Origin: Rhea pennata | Lineage: Eukaryota; Chordata; Aves; Rheiformes; Rheidae | NCBI RefSeq assembly: GCF_028389875.1 | Contig: NC_084668.1 | Location: 17,503,993 to 17,567,992, forward strand | Direction of reading: 5' to 3' | DNA length: 64,000 nt | Shown here: piece after piece, positions 26,561 to 38,637 of the stretch | Layout: every line of letters starts with the position of its first letter | Numbering within the stretch: the stretch's first letter is position 1 | The notes under the pieces: model-generated | What the model saw: the letters and a program-made list of their open reading frames with translations, nothing else | Told to the model about the DNA's origin: nothing | Databases searched by the model: none | Made by a program: the position numbers and the translations under genes

Positions 26561-29500
26561 GCACAGGTTGCTCCCTGTCTGGTCTCTTGAGGAGGGGAGT
26601 GGATGGTGAGGGGGAATTGTTGTAGATGGGATGAAAGGGTTGTGCCAGCTCCTCTGTGCCCATCTGCAGGCGCTCACACACAGGCCCGCTCCCACGCAGG
26701 CCTTCCCGCGTGGGGCTGGGGAGAGGCTGCGCCGGCAGCGGGAGCCGGCTGAGTCACTGCGCCGTCCGGAGGAGCAGGGCTCGGCGGCACCGTCCCCGTC
26801 GCTCCCCAGGCTGCTGGCTCCAGTAAGGTAATGCAGGGGGGATATGAGAAGGTTCCCCCCACGCGCACGCACCAGGGGCTGGGGCTTTGGCAGGGGGTGC
26901 TGCTGCTCTGTCCTGCTTTCTGGCTCTCAGGTCAGCCCTTGGGGCAGGGACTGATGTCTGTCACTCCCCAGTAGGCTCTCCAGCGCCCAGTTTAAAAGCT
27001 CACCTTGGCACGCACTGCCACCCTTCCCCAGGGCACGGGCCTGTTGGAGCATCTGCTGTGCTTTTTGGCCCCAAAGCTCTGGCAGGGGAGACATGGGGCT
27101 AGCGGAGCTGGGGGTGGGTGGCGGGGGGGCGGGGGGGGCTGGACAGGGAGAGAGGGGGCAGCCACAGGCTCTGTGTGCACTCCGGGGTGGCAGCCTTGGT
27201 GCAGCAGGTCAGGCCTGCGTTTCAGGGCTGTTGTGGCTGTGGATGGGCAGCGGTTCTGGGCTGCGTTACCACCCCAATCCCTTCTCCCTGTGCGGCCAGG
27301 CGTCACCTGGAACTTCGGTCCCAGCTCTGCAGCCGAGCCGGATGCCCGAGGGTGCCTGTGGGCTGGACCTGTACAGAGAAGGGACCCTGGGCACGTGGGG
27401 CGCTCTGGGCTGATCTTTTACCCCTCACCAGGGGCTGACCCAGCTGGGTGCTTGCTGGCAGAGGGAGTGTCTCTGCAGCGCTAGGGCTGCTGGGGGGGGG
27501 GTGTCTGTGCTGCCCCCCGCTTACACTCTCCCACCCCCCCGGGGAGCGCAGAGTTGGGCCTGGGCAGCACCCCTCTCCAGCACCCAGCCGTGTCCGGGGG
27601 CCTGGGCACGTCCCAGGGATGGTGCTGTAGGTGGGGAGGGGGTGCCGGTGGGCAACCTCCGCTGTGGGTCAGAGCCTCCGTGGGGCTCCTGGTCCTGCCG
27701 CGAGCGTCACCGGCCCCCTCGGGAGCGCAGAGCCGGAGGCGCGACCTTAATCCGGGCTGACCTTGGCAGGGGGCGGGAGCCGGGCCGGGGGCGGGGGCCG
27801 GGGCGGGCTCGCCGTCGTGCCCGTGCCCGTGCCCGTGCCAAGGGACGGGCAGCCCCGGCGCCGAGCGGCCGCAGTCAGCGGAGCAGCGGGAGCGCGGCGC
27901 GGAGAGCCGGTACGGGGGCGCGAGGCGGCCGCAGGGGCCCAGGCGTCCGGCGGGGTCGGGGTCGGGCTGAGCCCTCCGGGCTCGGACGGCACCTCCCGGG
28001 GGCGGCTGCACGGTGCCGGGCTGTTTGCCACCTTCGGTTTCAGGTGCCCCCCTCTCCTGCAGCCGGACCCGCTCCCGGGCATCCCTCCCAGGACGGCCCC
28101 TCTCAGTGGGGCAGGCTGCATGCGCGGGTGCCGTGGGGCGCCCCACGGCCCGCAGCCGCGGCCGGCCTCCCGGGGCAGCGGGGCGCAGCAGAGCCGCCGG
28201 GCGCCGCCGCCGTGGGAGCGGGACGGCGCGGGGTGCCGGGGACGCGGCGCGGGCTGCCGCGGCGGCGCCGCTGCCCACGGCCGGCTGCGCGGAGCGTGGG
28301 CGCTGCGGCCCAGAGCCCCCCGGGGGCCGCCGGCCGGGTCGGGGGTCCCGCCGGCCCCTGGCCGGGGGCGGCTCCTTGGCGCAAACCCTCGGGTCGCGTT
28401 TCCAGCGGGAAGGCTCCGGCTCCAGCCCTTGGCTCCCGTCCCGCTCCCCTGGCCGCCTCGGTGCCATTCAAGCCGGGGCTCTCCCGGGCATGGGGGGGGC
28501 GGGGGGCGGTCTGTGCTGGGGGACGGCTCCGTGCCGGCCTCGGGGCAGCACCCACCTGCTGGGGAGAACCGCGTGGCTGGGGCCCTGGGTCTGCACTCAC
28601 AGCGTCTTCTCTGCACCAGAAAAGCTGCTAGCTCTTCGCTGTGGGCCTGGGGAAGCCAAGGCTCCCCAGCTGGGGCACCCACGCTGGGGCTGCGTCCGGA
28701 GCCTGGTCTGGCTGGTGCTAGGGAGAGTCCGTTTAGCTCCAGAATCTCAGCTCTGGTTCTGGCCATGAGGCAGGGCAGTGACAGCATGGCCTCTGGGCTG
28801 CAAACAGCCCCCTTGCACACTGCCACCTTGCACACGTGTGTGGCAGGGCATGCAGAGGACAGCCCCTGCAGTGGCACCGAGTTCCTTGCAGCCTTTTTGC
28901 CCCTGCCCACAGGGAAAGGCAGATCCCTGTCCCATGCCATCATCCTTCCCTGCTCCTCCAGCCTCATCTCGGCTCTGGCTCCCTCTGCCTTCACCGAGGC
29001 CTCCCAGAAATATCTCCAGGCCTGGAGCAGGCAGTGGGAGCTGCCCCCAGCTCCATTGCCTAAGCCACTGCTGTGCCGCAGGTGCCCAGAGCCGTGCAAA
29101 GCGGCTGTGCCAGGTGGGGTGCTGCAGGGATGCAGGAGGGTGTTGGCAGAGGGGTGCCCGGGATGGTCCTCCCCTGGTTCCCTGCAAACCCTGGGGTGCA
29201 GAGGGGGGTGAGGGTGTGCTGGGGCAGGGGGGCAGGAGCTGCAGGGCAGGCAGAGCACCCTTGCTCAACCCCAGGGCACTTTGGGGGCTGTGCAAGCCAG
29301 CATCAGAGCATCTACTTTGCAGCGCTCAAGAGGAGTGTGGTGTCGTCCTCCCCCCATTTGTGGGAGCTGATACCCTGAGCCATCAGTGGGGAGCTGTTGC
29401 CGACCCTGCGCTTAGCGCATTAGGCCAGGGAGAGAGATGCAAGCACTTAAGTGAGTTTAGTAGCTGAGAGAGGGGCCTCGCTGCTGGCACGCGCGGTGCT

Positions 29501-30990
29501 TGTGGTCTGACCCCTGCGAGAGGGGCAGGTTCTGGGAACCATCAGCCCCAGCACCGGGCACTGCCAGGAAACAGCTCAGTGGTGCTGGGGGAGCAGGCGC
29601 AGCCCCTGCATGTTGCCCTTCGCGACACGCACACCGCAGCTTGGCGCCCACCCTCCGACCCAGCACCCCGGTGCACCGCTCACCCCGAGCCATGCAGCGC
29701 CAGCCCCGCGGGCACCCCTGCAAGGAGGCTGTTGCCATGTGGCAAGTCATGTCCCAGCAGTGGCCAGCACAGCCTGTCCCTGCTGTGTCTCTGCTGTCAC
29801 CTTACACCCAGCCCAGCCTGGTGCCACGTGGGGTGCAGCTTGGCAGCCCTGCTCTAGCAAGGCCCCCTGTACCCTCCTTGCTGTGGGGCAACGGGTGCCT
29901 GGGGTGCAATGGGAGCCTGGGTACAGCCTGGGTCAGCCCCTGAACCCGCGAGGGCAGGTGTTGGGGCTGGCAGCCCGGCTCGGCAGCTGCCTGCGCGCTG
30001 ACGGCACCGGCTATTCCCAGCCCCGCGCCGCCGGCACCTGTGCTGAGTCAGGGGCCTGGGACGCGGCTGGCACCCCCGGGTCCTGCACAGGGCCACTTGC
30101 CTCGACGGCTGGGCCGCGCTGGGGATCCCCCCCTTGCACCTACATCACAGCCCCACCAGGTGCAGCATCCAGTCCTCGAGGACACCCCAAGTGACAGGCA
30201 AATCTGGCAATTTATTGTCAGTCTAATTAAAGTTCTTGCAGCCTAATGAAAGACTTCTTATTAGCCCAGCTGCAATGCTAGTGACGCTTACAGCCCCACT
30301 TACCCCAGCTCATTCCCAGTAATGCTGCTGTTAATGCTGCTGCACTCAGGTCACCCCTCTGTGGTCCCTGGGAGCCCTGGGGTGCTGGTCTTCCCCAAAA
30401 GAAGGGGGTTGCGGTGAGCGCTCAGCACCCCCATGCCTTTGCTGGAGGTGCACGGCACTGATGATGATGGTTTCTTCCTCCTCACATCCACAGCTCCCTG
30501 GGTGGGTCACTCCGCTTCCTTGCTCTCACTGCCTTGGCTCTCCGTTACCTCCAAATTTCCCAGCTGTGGGATGTTTTCCATACGGCATGGGTTGTTCTTT
30601 GCTCTCCTGATGCCCCTGTAAGTGGCTTTACCCATCTCCCGAGGCTGCCTTTGCCCAGAGCGGCCGCTGGCAAATCCGTCGTAGCCCCGGGGCTCCAGTA
30701 CCCTCCTGCGCTGTGCTTTGGGGGAGCTGCTCTCACAAGTCCCTGTTTTTCTCCCAAGCCTTTCAAGCTCTGGTTTCCCGATAACATGATTAATATTTTA
30801 TTAGCACAGCAGGACGAACTCGACACTCTACGAAAGCGGTGACCCAGCGGGCGGCAGAGGCAGATGTGCTCGCACACGCAGCGCGTGCTGCACCCGCGCG
30901 CTGGAGGCAGACCCCGCTCGCCGGTGGCACCGGGCGCAGCGGGGTGCCTGGCTCCGCTCGCCCCAGCCGCTGTCTCTGCTCCCTCCGCAG
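26561..30990. other. GC-rich intergenic / PLCD4 5' region, no recognised coding gene
   Basis: Between the CNOT9 poly(A) signals and the first coding PLCD4 exon I see no exon chain that resembles a known protein. Long open frames on both strands (for example 27763-29211 plus and 27747-29258 minus) are explained by high GC and few stop codons. The content is a CpG island (27.69-28.48 kb), G/C-rich low-complexity DNA, and two AT-rich islands (30195-30300 and 30775-30845) that stand out from their surroundings. Confidence 0.7.
27690..28480 (+). promoter_or_regulatory. PLCD4: CpG island, probable PLCD4 promoter and first exon
   Basis: Dense CpG with a GCCCGT hexamer repeat (27817-27839). The sequence up to 27909 ends GGAGAGCCG followed by GTACGG, a possible donor of a noncoding first exon. 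It could splice to the acceptor at 30989-30990, just upstream of the PLCD4 start codon. The link to PLCD4 is inferred from position and orientation; the island could instead serve an unannotated transcript. Confidence 0.5.
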
Positions 30991-31020
30991 GCACGGCGGC
31001 AGCGCAGAGGAGGCAGAGCC
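30991..31020 (+). other. PLCD4: PLCD4 5' UTR segment of the first coding exon
   Basis: A pyrimidine-rich tract and CCGCAG acceptor precede 30991. Thirty noncoding bases then lead to a strong Kozak start (GAGCCATGG). This indicates at least one upstream noncoding exon. Confidence 0.6.
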
Positions 31021-34000
31021 ATGGCATCGCTGCTGTGCAACGCCCGTGAGTCCGGCAGAGGGGAGGAGCGGTGGCCGGGCTGGGCATGGGTGCATGGGGT
31101 ACTGGGCAATCTGGATTTAGGGCAGGTGCACATCTGGCCCTTGGCCCCCTCAGGTGGGTTGGACTCACCTCCCTGCGCCAGGGAGTCTCCCTTACCCTGC
31201 TGGGGCCTTCGGGATCAGGATTGGCAGTGCCAAGGGTAGATGTGAGGGCTCCAAAGGGTTTTGGGGGGAATTACCTTCTGCCTCTCTCGGGTCTTGGGAT
31301 CTTTTCCTCCTTCATCACAAATTGAGGGCTCATGCAGGGTCCCAGGAGTGGGAGGGAGCAGCGCACAGTGTCCCAGTGATGCTGCCCCTTCTGCCCCCAG
31401 GCATTCAGCTTACGGAGACATTGGAGCAGATGCAGCAAGGGACACTGATGCGCAAAGTCAAGTCCAAGAGCTGGAAGAAGCAGCGCTACTTCAAGCTGCA
31501 GGAGGACTGCATGACCATCTGGTACCAGTCCAAGAAGACAGGCAAAATTGAATCTGCCTGTGAGTACTGGCTGCTGTATGCTGCCTACCGAGTGATCATT
31601 AGGATTCAGAGTGAACAAGGGTGCAAGTTCTTCAATGCGTGTTTGTGAGGGGTGCTGGGGCATTCAAGAGAGGTTGTGTGAATGTGTGTGTGTATGTGTG
31701 TGCATGTGTATAGGCCATCCTTCCCCACACCTCTCCCTGAAGCACCCTGCTTTCCAGCAGGACCCAAGGGTTAAAGGCTGTAAAGAAATTTCTGCTGAAC
31801 ACAATGCAGAAGTCCTGCACTAGAGGGGTGGGCAAATGGAGAGAGGCATGGGTGGATGAATAGCTCCATGGGTGGATGGAGGGACAGATGGATGACATGA
31901 TGAATGGAGGGGGGCATGGAAGGTGGGATGGAAGGAAGGACAGCAGTCTGTGGGCAGTGCCCCTGCCCTGTAGTCCTTGTCACCTCTAGACAGAGCTCCC
32001 CTCCCTCAGTCTCCATCAGCGATGTGGAGACGGTGCGGGAAGGACACCAGTCAGAGGTGCTGCAGAGCCTGGCTGAGGAGTTCCCCCCCGAGCGCTGCTT
32101 CACCATCGTCTTTTATGGCCGCCGGGGCAACCTGGACCTCATTGCTGGCTCGGCAGAGGAGGCACAGTGCTGGATCCAGGGCCTGCGCCAGCTCATTGAG
32201 GTGGCCACCAGCATGGACCAGAGGGAGAAGATAGACCAATATCCTTCCTGCAGGCACGACTTTGGCCGCTCTCACCAACTTCTGCCCTTCCCACTTGGTC
32301 CTGCCCCCATCTCCTGCCATCCCGTAGGCCCTGCATCTCCAGCTCCAGCATGTGCTTGGCTTTTGTGGGTCTCACCCACTGGACTGGGGTGGAGAGAGCC
32401 ACAGCAAAAGGAAAAGAAGCCCTTTGATATTCCCCAGCCCCTTCTGTCTCAGCCCCCAAGATCCTTTTCCTTAGCAACTGCTCTGTGGCCTCGCACATGG
32501 ATTCGTGATTGGTTCCAGAAGGCTGACAAGAATAAGGATGGGCGCATGAACTTCAAGGAGGTGCAGCGGCTCCTGAAGATGATGAACGTGGACATGAACG
32601 AGGATCATGCCCTGCGACTCTTCCAGGTAGGCACCACACCAGAAAGAGAAGGACTCGAGGGCTGCAGCAGGCTGTACAACCCTCCTCCCTGCAGAAGGAT
32701 GTACTCACTTTCTTCTACCCACCCAATGCATCCACCAGTGCATCAACCTGTCAATCCACCAGTCCACCCATACATCCTTCTATCCATCTATTTATTTGTT
32801 CATCCAACTACCTGTTTATCTGTCCACCCAGCCAAAGTCATCTGTTCATTCATCTGTCAACCCAACCAGCCGTCCATCTGTCCATCCATCCATTCCTCCA
32901 TCTGTTTATCCATTTTTCTATTCATTCTTCCAGCCAGCCAGCAATTTATCTGTCCGCCCATTCAGCCCACCATCTCCCAATCCATCCAATGATCCATCTA
33001 TCTTTTTATCCATCATTCAATGTCTACCACTGCTGCTAGGTCTCTGTATCCTCCACTGGGAGCAGAGATGAGATGCTGCAGAGGGGGTGGGTGAAGTCTC
33101 CTGCAGACCCATGGAGAAGCGAAGGTGCCCTGTGTTGGCCTGGCGTGGTGCTGAGTGAGCTCTCTTGCAGGCTGCTGACAAGTCAGAGTCAGGGACACTG
33201 GAAGGGGAGGAGTTTGTGCTCTTCTACAAGACTCTCACGCAGCGTGAGGAGGTGCTGAGCCTCTTCCAGGACTTCTCTGAGGATGGAAAGAAGCTGACAC
33301 TGCTGGAACTGGTGGATTTCCTGCAGCAAGAGCAGCTGGAGGGTGAGGACACAGAGGAGCTTGCCATGGAGCTCATCGACAAGTATGAGCCATCAGAGAC
33401 GGGTGAGAGCTGGCTCTTGGGCCTCACAGCCCCTCTGGTACATGTCACGCCAGGCCATGGGCATCCCTATCCAGAAAGGAGCTGCTATTTGCTCTTGGAA
33501 AAGGAGAGAGCTGAGACCTGCCGCCCCAGGGTGGGCTGGTGGGCATGGGAAGAGGGCTCACTGCTGCCTTGAGTGTAAACTGCATGCGATTGTCCTTTTC
33601 TTGGTCCAATCCTGCTGGGTAGGTTGGTTAGACCTGCACTTCTCTGTGCAGAGCCATCCTGGGCATCCCAGCAGCCCCAGGGTGTCAAGCTCTTGATCTG
33701 GGTACCGCTGCTCCCCCGGGCTCCCCTGGCCCCCCTTGTGCCCCTAGCCTGCCTCTCACAGCAGCTGTGGCCACGGGGTCTGGTGGCCCTGTTTGTCCCA
33801 ACCCTGTCCCCGGGTCACCAGCAGTCAGTGAACTCCCTGTCTGTCTGCAGCCAAGGCTCGCCACGTGCTGAGTGCTGATGGGTTCCTCATGTACCTTTGC
33901 TCCCCGGAGGGCTCCATCTTCAACCCCCGGCACCAGGCACTTTGGCAGGACATGACCCAGCCGCTCTGCCACTATTTCATCTCCTCCTCTCACAACACCT

Positions 34001-37000
34001 ACCTGATAGAGGACCAAATCCGGGGCCAGAGTAGCATTGAGGGCTACATCAGGTAAAGGACTGTTCCCTCCTGGTTGCCCTCCCAGATACTCTCCTACCC
34101 CACTGCCGTGTCCCGGGCAGCTACGCAGGGCAAATCCAACAAGGGGAGATGCTCCGTTTGGTTGGGAGCCAACCCAGGACCTCGAGCCCCCAGGGGCACC
34201 TCCTCTGTGATGCAGCTCTCTGTGGGTCCACCAAGAGGATCCCTTTTGGGGACACCCAGCCCAGCTCTCCCTGCCTCACATACAGCAGCATCGACCCCCC
34301 CACCCCACTCCCACCAGCAATTGTCCCCTGTCCCCAAGACTGGCATGCTCCCTGTGGCAGAGAGAGGGTACCAGGGGGGCAGTACCTTGGCTGGGCATAG
34401 GGTACCAGGGCTGCTGCCCACCTATAGGGCTCTGAAACGGGGCTGCCGCTGCCTAGAGGTGGATTGCTGGGACGGGCCGAATGGGGAGCCCATGGTGTAC
34501 CATGGCCACACATTCACCTCCAAGATTCCCTTCCGGGAGGTGGTGAGCACTCTGGGCAAATACGCCTTTCAGGTAGGGCACCCCTTCCCTGGGTGCTGAG
34601 GGGCCCGTGGTGGTGGTGGGGAGCCATGGCTGTGGTTAGGGGCAGCAGTGGGTCTCTGGAGGGGAGCAGGGCCAGCCCCGTGGTGGGAAGAGGAGGGTGG
34701 CTGTGGTCTTTCCTTTCTCTGGGGACAGCACTGTGGGGACTGACCCACAGCTCTGTGTTGTGTCATGCTGTGGGGCCAGGGGTGCATGTGGGAACAGTCT
34801 GCTGGGGACACTGCAGTGAGATGAGGGCTGAGGGGTTCTGGGGAGTGGGTGGAAGGATGCGATGGATGATGGGGTGGATGGGGGTGGTATCAAGGTCTCA
34901 GGAGATGCAAAGGCTTTTTCCTGGTATTGACCATGCCTGGGCAAAGCCCTTGTGAGCACTTGCAGCTCTGCTCAACCTCAGTGACGCCGATCTCCAGCTC
35001 CTGCCCATGCACTCAGGCTGCGCAGTGCTTCAGAGCCCACCCAAGAGGCAGCTGCACTCACCCTTCCCCTGTCTTGGCCAGGGTGGTGTGGGGTCAGACA
35101 GGGAGGTACAAGGTGCTGCACAAATGTAGCCGTCGCTGACAATGGTGGTACCAGGGCCTGTGGGGCTCTGCAGTCCCTGCAGCTGGAGGAGAACATCCCC
35201 GCACCCCTGTGCTCCCTGAGCTTCCCCCCTTGCACATCACCCCCCCAGGCCTCGGACTACCCAGTTATCTTGTCGCTGGAGAACCACTGCAGCGTGGAGC
35301 AGCAGGACGTCCTGGCCCAGCAGCTCAAGGCCATCCTGGGGGAGCAGCTCCTCACTGCCACCACCGATGGGCGCATCCCCACCCAGCTCCCGTCCCCAGA
35401 GGTAGGCACAGAGCACAATCATGCTAGGCATCGCTGTCCTGGATGGGAGTGGGATGAGGAGGTGCCACTGCTGCTTGGGTCCTATTCCAATATCTCCCTC
35501 CTGGGAGGAGGAGTCTTTCACCGGAGAACCCAGGAGCCTGGGGACTTCCATGCCCAGAGGAAAGGCTGACCCTGCCGCAGCATCATCCTGCTCTTCTTGG
35601 GGAGCAGAGAGGCACACAAGGACCTTGGGGACATCAAGCACTCATGATGCCCAGAGCTGTCCCTAAGGTTGTCTTGTGGGGCTTTGCAGAGCTAGAGGGA
35701 CAGAGTAGAGTGGAGGCCTCCTAGTCCCAGGCTGTGGGGCCCCCACAGGCAGCATACATGCCTTTGTGGCCTCATCTGTCCCCTCCTGGATGCTGAAGGG
35801 TGGCTGGTGGTGCTGGTCCCAGGTAGTGTGGGGTCTAAGGGGGTATTGGCCCCATGCTGGTGAAGGGGAGTCTGGCACCCCAAGGTCCCCTGCACAGACC
35901 ACTTCTCCATCCTCAACCCCATAGGAGCTGAAGCACAAGATCCTGCTGAAGGGGAAGAAAATCGGGCGGCTGGAGGACACACTGGACGGTCCAGGGGACG
36001 AGGTGCCTGAGGTGTCTGATGAGGACAATGGAGCAGAGGCAGAGGAGGAGAAGAGGAGGGTGAAGGTGGGTGGCCCAGGCTGGGGACAAGCAAGGAGCGC
36101 TGAGCCCCCCGGTCAGGGCTATGGCTTGCGGTGATGTCCTGGCACTGAGGGGAGAGGCAGTGACCATGGGGGACATTACCAGGCAGAGGGGCTCCCCTTT
36201 CTGCTGCTAGCAATGTCAGCTCCCTGTGGCACAACATCCCTGTGGCAGCACCGTGCCAGGCGTCCTCAGCCTGCTCTGTTTCTGTGGGGCCATCAAAAGG
36301 TTGTGAGGGGCTTCACTGCTACCCCAGGGTCCCCTGTGGACACTCTCAGCTGGCTGGGGCTGCCCTAAGGTGCCAAGCTAGCAAAGCCCCCATCCTGGGT
36401 GAGTGCTGTGGGCCAGTGCTGCCATCAGAGGGAGCCGACATGGCCCTGTCTTGCAGAAGGACAGGGAGAGCCTGGCACAGGCGTTGTCCGACTGTGTTGT
36501 CTACTGCAAGAGCGTGCCCTTCCAAGGCTTCCAGGAAGCCCGCAGCCATTCCCGGCCCTCTGAAATCTCCTCCTTTGCTGAGGCCAAGGCCAGGAAGCTT
36601 ATCCGGGAGGCAGGTGAGGAGGAGGGAGCTGAGGCACAAGCGGAGCAAGCCAGGGTGGGTAGGCAGCTTCCTCAGAGGTAGTGTTGAAGTCCCTGGATAC
36701 AGGGGTTCCCTCTCTAGGAGAAGGGAGGGGGTTTAGGGCAGCAGAGCCATTGGCTGGGTTGTTAGATCTGGCAGGCAAGAGGGGTTTAGTGGATTAGAAA
36801 GCATGGCAGAACAGCTGGGTTCCTTGGAGGGGAGTTGATCCGTGGATGAATGGGACCAACTGGGATGAGTGGGTAGATGATGGTTAGATGGGTGGATGGA
36901 CATGTGGTTGGATGGATGGATGGGTGGATTGATGGGTAGAGGACTGAGGAGGAGGATGGACAGTTGGATGATGTGTGGATGTACTGCTGGGCAGCTCAGG

Positions 37001-38637
37001 GTCTGGGTGGCTGTGCAGGCTTGGGGATAACCCCCTGAGTGGCCCTCATGGTTCATCCCTAGGGAATGAGTTTGTTCGCCACAATGCCTGGCAGCTGACA
37101 CGCATCTACCCCAGCGGGATGAGGACTGACTCCTCCAACTACAGCCCCCAGGAGATGTGGAACGTGGGATGCCAGATCGGTATGGCCTAGGGGCTTCAGG
37201 GCTGTGGGCCGGAGAGCTGTCTGCAGGTCCCATGCCAAGGGTACCATTAGCACTCATATTGGTGCCAGCTACACCCCAGGCTGGAGCCACTTCTGGCTGT
37301 AGGCTCTTGCCCTGACTTAGGGAGCCCAGGGGTATGTGGGCATTGGTGCCTTGTCCTCCAGCATGGCCCTGCATTTCTCTGGCCACAGGGACAGGCTGTT
37401 TCTCATCCCCCAGCCAGTTATTGCCCTCCAGCTGCAGTGGGGCACGGTGTCTACGGGGCAGGCACTGGCATCTTGGTGCCCTGTGCCCTCCCAAGCTGTT
37501 TCCCTGCCACTTTCCCCCAGTGGCCCTGAACTTCCAGACCGCCGGCGCAGAGATGGACCTCTATGATGGGCTCTTCAGCCAGAATGGCCACTGTGGCTAT
37601 GTGCTCAAACCATCCTTCATGAGGGACGAGGGGACCCTCTTCAACCCCAATGATCCCAGCAGCTGGAAGAGCCCTGGTCCCGTGACCCTGACAATCCAGG
37701 TAGGGGGCCAAGAGGAGACCCAGGGAATGGGGATGTGCCGAAACTACCATAGAGGTGTGTTGGGTCTTTGCCCAAATCTGGGGTTCTGGTAGTCCCACTA
37801 GCCTGGCTCCCTGCACCATGCTCTGCCAGCAGACCAGCTCTGGAAGCTCAGAGAGCAGCACTGGTCATCCTAGACTGTGTTGCATGCTCAGTGCTTGGGC
37901 TGGGCAGTGTGCTGGAGCCAAGGAGCATGCCAGCAGGTTGGTTTGGCTGCTCCACAGCCCATGGGGCCCCTACCCCTCTTTGCAGGTGATCAGTGGGCAG
38001 CAACTGCCCAAAGTGGCTAACAGCAAGGCTGAAGCTGTCATTGACCCACTGGTGCGTGTGGAGATCCACGGGGTCCCTGCAGACCAGGCCCACCAGGAGA
38101 CCAAATACATCGAGAACAATGGTGAGCCCCACCATGGTACCAGGCCCACTTTGCCTGGGGCAACCCAGCCCTGCCCTCTGCTGCCCTCCCGGCACCTTCT
38201 CTCCCTTCCTAGGGTTTAACCCCCGCTGGGATGAGACACTCCAGTTCCAGCTCCATGTGCCAGAGCTGGCCCTCGTCCGCTTCGTGGTGGAGGATTTTGA
38301 CAAGACATCCAGGAATGACTTTGTGGGTCAGTTCACCCTGGCCTTTGTCAACATCAAACCTGGTGAGCCATCGCTGCCTGGTGTGGGGAGGGTACCAGGG
38401 CAGCACCACAGAGGTATCTAGGCTCAGCTGGGTGCTACAGAGTGGGGTGGGAGTCAGGGAGGGTGCAGGGCCAGCAGTCACCCAGAGCCTCACTGTCCCC
38501 CTGCAGGCTACCGCCACATCCATCTCCTCTCCAAGGACGGCACCAGCATCCCACCCTCTTCACTCTTTGTCCACATCCGCATCACTGAGCCACCTGGTCC
38601 TGAGCAGGAGCAAGCCCTTGGGGCAAGCGGAACCTGA
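31021..38637 (+). CDS. PLCD4: Phosphoinositide phospholipase C delta-4, complete
   Basis: Hydrolyses PI(4,5)P2 to IP3 and diacylglycerol in a Ca2+-dependent way. Coding exons: 31021-31045, 31401-31559, 32010-32238, 32497-32626, 33171-33402, 33851-34052, 34428-34572, 35249-35401, 35925-36065, 36457-36613, 37063-37179, 37521-37699, 37986-38121, 38213-38362, 38507-38637. They sum to 2286 nt (761 aa; human 762). Order: PH domain (~16-130), EF-hands ([12 protein letters not shown] and [12 protein letters not shown] loops), X box, acidic X-Y linker (exon 9), Y box, C2 domain. Catalytic His306 (SSSHNTYL), Glu336 and Asp338 (EVDCWDG) and His351 (YHGHTF) keep the spacing of PLC-delta1 His311, Glu341, Asp343 and His356. 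Intron 3 is U12-type AT-AC; the others are GT-AG. It lies tail-to-tail with ZNF142. Confidence 0.96.
31836..31935 (+). repeat. Degenerate TGGA/GGAT tetranucleotide array, PLCD4 intron 2
   Basis: Repeated atggatgg, gggtggatg and gatggaggg units over about 100 bases. It is one of three related arrays in PLCD4 introns. Confidence 0.85.
32239..32496 (+). other. PLCD4: U12-dependent (minor spliceosome) AT-AC intron in PLCD4
   Basis: The 258-nt intron starts ATATCCTTCC, exactly the U12 5' splice-site consensus, and ends CGCAC. A branch-like TTCCTTAGC sits at 32467-32475, about 20-25 nt before the end. No GT-AG pair preserves the frame. The AT-AC pair joins GACCA to ATGG and restores DQWIRDWFQ, matching human DQWLSDWFQ. 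Confidence 0.9.
32700..33025 (+). repeat. Degenerate TCCA/CATC tetranucleotide array, PLCD4 intron 4
   Basis: About 325 bases of repeated atccatc, catccacc and catctgtcc units, the reverse complement of the arrays in introns 2 and 10. It creates a misleading open frame full of Pro-Ser-Val-His repeats. Confidence 0.9.
36825..36980 (+). repeat. Degenerate GGAT tetranucleotide array, PLCD4 intron 10
   Basis: Repeated ggatggatggatgggtgg-type units over about 150 bases, in the same orientation as the intron 2 array. Confidence 0.9.

Noticed and set aside
27747-29258. Long open frames on both strands (about 480-500 codons) in the PLCD4 upstream region
   Set aside because: They overlap each other on opposite strands, lie in a CpG island, are Pro/Gly/Arg/Ala-rich, lack recognisable domains, and have no exon-like borders.
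31904-32992. 362-codon plus frame through PLCD4 exons 3-4
   Set aside because: It reads through the real exons plus both introns and the CATC repeat; true splicing breaks it at 32238/32497 and 32626.
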